The position numbers and the translations under genes are program-made. A DNA stretch of 8,286 nt from Filomicrobium sp. (GTDB taxonomy: Bacteria > Pseudomonadota > Alphaproteobacteria > Rhizobiales > Hyphomicrobiaceae): positions 1 through 8,286 of the forward strand of contig JAJFHK010000007.1 in the NCBI GenBank assembly GCA_021775655.1, given 5' to 3'. Positions within the stretch are counted from its first letter, which is position 1. Each line of letters begins with the position of its first letter. The notes under the pieces were generated by a model. It saw nothing but the letters and a program-made list of their open reading frames with translations. It had not been told where the DNA came from and searched no databases. This document shows positions 7,191 through 8,286 of the stretch, one piece after another.

Positions 7191-7198
7191 AAATTCGG

Positions 7199-8286
7199 TT
7201 AGCCCTTCTTTAGACGGACGGCGACGAAGCGCTTGGAATTGCCCGATTGGATGTGGAGCAGCACGGCGCCACGGTCACGTGATTGGGCTTTTTTGATGCC
7301 GTCGATAACGTCGTCGGGTGATTTTACTTCAAGGCCTTGGATTTCAAGGACGACATCACCAGGCTTGAGACCCTTGCGCGCAGCATCAGAGAGAGGGTCT
7401 ACCTCCGAGATCGTGACATTGTCATCGTCACCAGCCGGTTTTAGAGAGAGGCCGAGCTGGTCCAACTCAGTTACCTTTGGAGAAAGCGGCTTACCTTCCT
7501 GGAGGGCTGCCAATTCGGCAGTCGTTGACGGGAAGCGGCCCAACTCAACCTGGATTGTCTTGCGAGCGTTATCTCGCCAAACAACCACCTCGACCTTTGA
7601 GTTCGGCGTATATCCAGCAATCTTGCGTGCGAGGTCACGGCTATCAGCGATCGCGGAGCCGTCGACTTCCAGGATTGCATCCTGAGCCTCAACACCTGCG
7701 CCTTCTGCCGGTCCTTTCGGTGTGACGTCAGAGACGAGGGCACCTTTCGGATCGTCGAGACCTAGACTTGAGGCAGTATCCTCATCGATGTTTTGGATCT
7801 TGACGCCAAGCCAGCCGCGGCTGACCGTACCGTCTTTCTTCAATTGGTCGATGACTTCAATTGCGGTCGCCGCAGGCACGGCGAAGGCGATGCCGACGTT
7901 GCCGCCGGACGGGCTGTAGATGGCGGTATTAACACCAACAACTTCGCCATTGAGATTGAACGTCGGTCCGCCAGAGTTGCCACGGTTCACGGCAGCGTCG
8001 ATCTGCATATAGTCGTAGGGACCTGAGCCGATATCGCGGCCTTTTGCCGAAATAATACCGGCGGTCACAGTACCTCCAAGGCCAAATGGATTGCCAACCG
8101 CAACAACCCAATCCCCGACGCGGTTCTTCTCAGTTGAGAATTTGACGAACGGAAATTTCTGGTCGCCGACATCCTTGATCTTGATGAGTGCAAGGTCCGT
8201 GCGTGGATCGGTGCCCACGAGTTCGGCCTCATGCTTGTTGTCCTGGTCAAAGGCGACCTGGATTTCGGAAGCGTCATCGATGACGT
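7199..8286 (-). CDS. degP: Do-family (DegP/HtrA-like) periplasmic serine protease, N-terminus outside the window
   Basis: The last 361 residues of a trypsin-like protease and chaperone that degrades or refolds damaged envelope proteins. The frame is open to the right edge; the GTG at 8218 is internal. Numbering visible residues from position 8284, the catalytic Asp is Asp30 (GTDPRTDLALIK) and the nucleophile is Ser104 (AVNRGNSGGP). By alignment from memory with E. coli DegP, the catalytic His should be the codon cut by the edge; its last two visible bases, AC, fit CAC. The protease core ends at about residue 155. PDZ1 begins near GWLGVKI (158) and PDZ2 covers about 270-361, with GLKPGDVVLEIQG as its core. 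The protein ends in LKKG and TAA. A terminator-like hairpin follows 47 nt downstream. The signal peptide and regulatory loop lie outside. Symbol degP is used at family level; paralogues (degP1/degQ/htrA) cannot be told apart here. Confidence 0.93.
   Translation of the reverse strand, partial: VIDDASEIQVAFDQDNKHEAELVGTDPRTDLALIKIKDVGDQKFPFVKFSTEKNRVGDWVVAVGNPFGLGGTVTAGIISAKGRDIGSGPYDYMQIDAAVNRGNSGGPTFNLNGEVVGVNTAIYSPSGGNVGIAFAVPAATAIEVIDQLKKDGTVSRGWLGVKIQNIDEDTASSLGLDDPKGALVSDVTPKGPAEGAGVEAQDAILEVDGSAIADSRDLARKIAGYTPNSKVEVVVWRDNARKTIQVELGRFPSTTAELAALQEGKPLSPKVTELDQLGLSLKPAGDDDNVTISEVDPLSDAARKGLKPGDVVLEIQGLEVKSPDDVIDGIKKAQSRDRGAVLLHIQSGNSKRFVAVRLKKG

Noticed and set aside
8216..8218. GTG as the start of the Do-like protease
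   Set aside because: Upstream codons to the edge continue the protease fold (IQVAFDQDN segment) and the catalytic Asp is only a few residues after this codon, so the start must lie outside the window.
1..8286. tRNA or rRNA genes, CRISPR repeats, insertion sequences, prophage or attachment sites
   Set aside because: No cloverleaf-like sequence, regularly spaced repeats, transposase-like protein or flanking terminal repeats were seen on either strand, and nearly all the window is taken up by six conserved-type genes.

Overview
The window looks like chromosomal DNA from an alphaproteobacterium, most likely of the order Hyphomicrobiales (Rhizobiales: the Rhizobium/Brucella/Phyllobacterium neighbourhood). 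The basis is the rhizobial character of the proteins, the moderately GC-rich coding sequence and the gene order (Do-like protease, OmpR-type regulator, sensor kinase, glnE). The genus cannot be fixed from the sequence alone.

Layout. On the plus strand, positions 2-700 hold the C-terminal end of aminopeptidase N (pepN), cut by the left edge. It is followed by a membrane-anchored, histidine-kinase-like protein (best start 854, end 1945) whose phosphoacceptor helix is intact but whose ATP-binding domain is badly eroded. The rest is on the minus strand, read right to left: a Do-family (DegP/HtrA) periplasmic serine protease (7199 to the right edge, its 5' end missing), an OmpR/PhoB-type response regulator (6403-7080), its orthodox sensor kinase (4989-6416), and the bifunctional glutamine synthetase adenylyltransferase/deadenylylase glnE (1950-4955). 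glnE and the plus-strand kinase-like gene converge with only 4 bp between their stop codons.

How it fits together. The regulator and kinase genes overlap, and glnE follows the kinase after 33 nt, so regulator, kinase and glnE look like one transcription unit. The protease lies upstream in the same direction. A 117-nt gap separates it from the regulator and is almost wholly structured: an imperfect dyad (7161-7190) and a strong stem-loop with a T-run (7111-7151) that reads as an intrinsic terminator for the protease. That terminator ends only about 30 nt before the regulator start, so expression of the downstream unit may depend on read-through or on a promoter inside the structured region. 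A role of the two-component pair in envelope-stress control is an inference from its neighbour; glnE adjusts glutamine synthetase activity to nitrogen status.

Most of the window is ordinary core-genome content. No mobile element, CRISPR array, tRNA or rRNA was seen. The points most worth a second look are the degenerate kinase-like protein and the structured protease/regulator gap.
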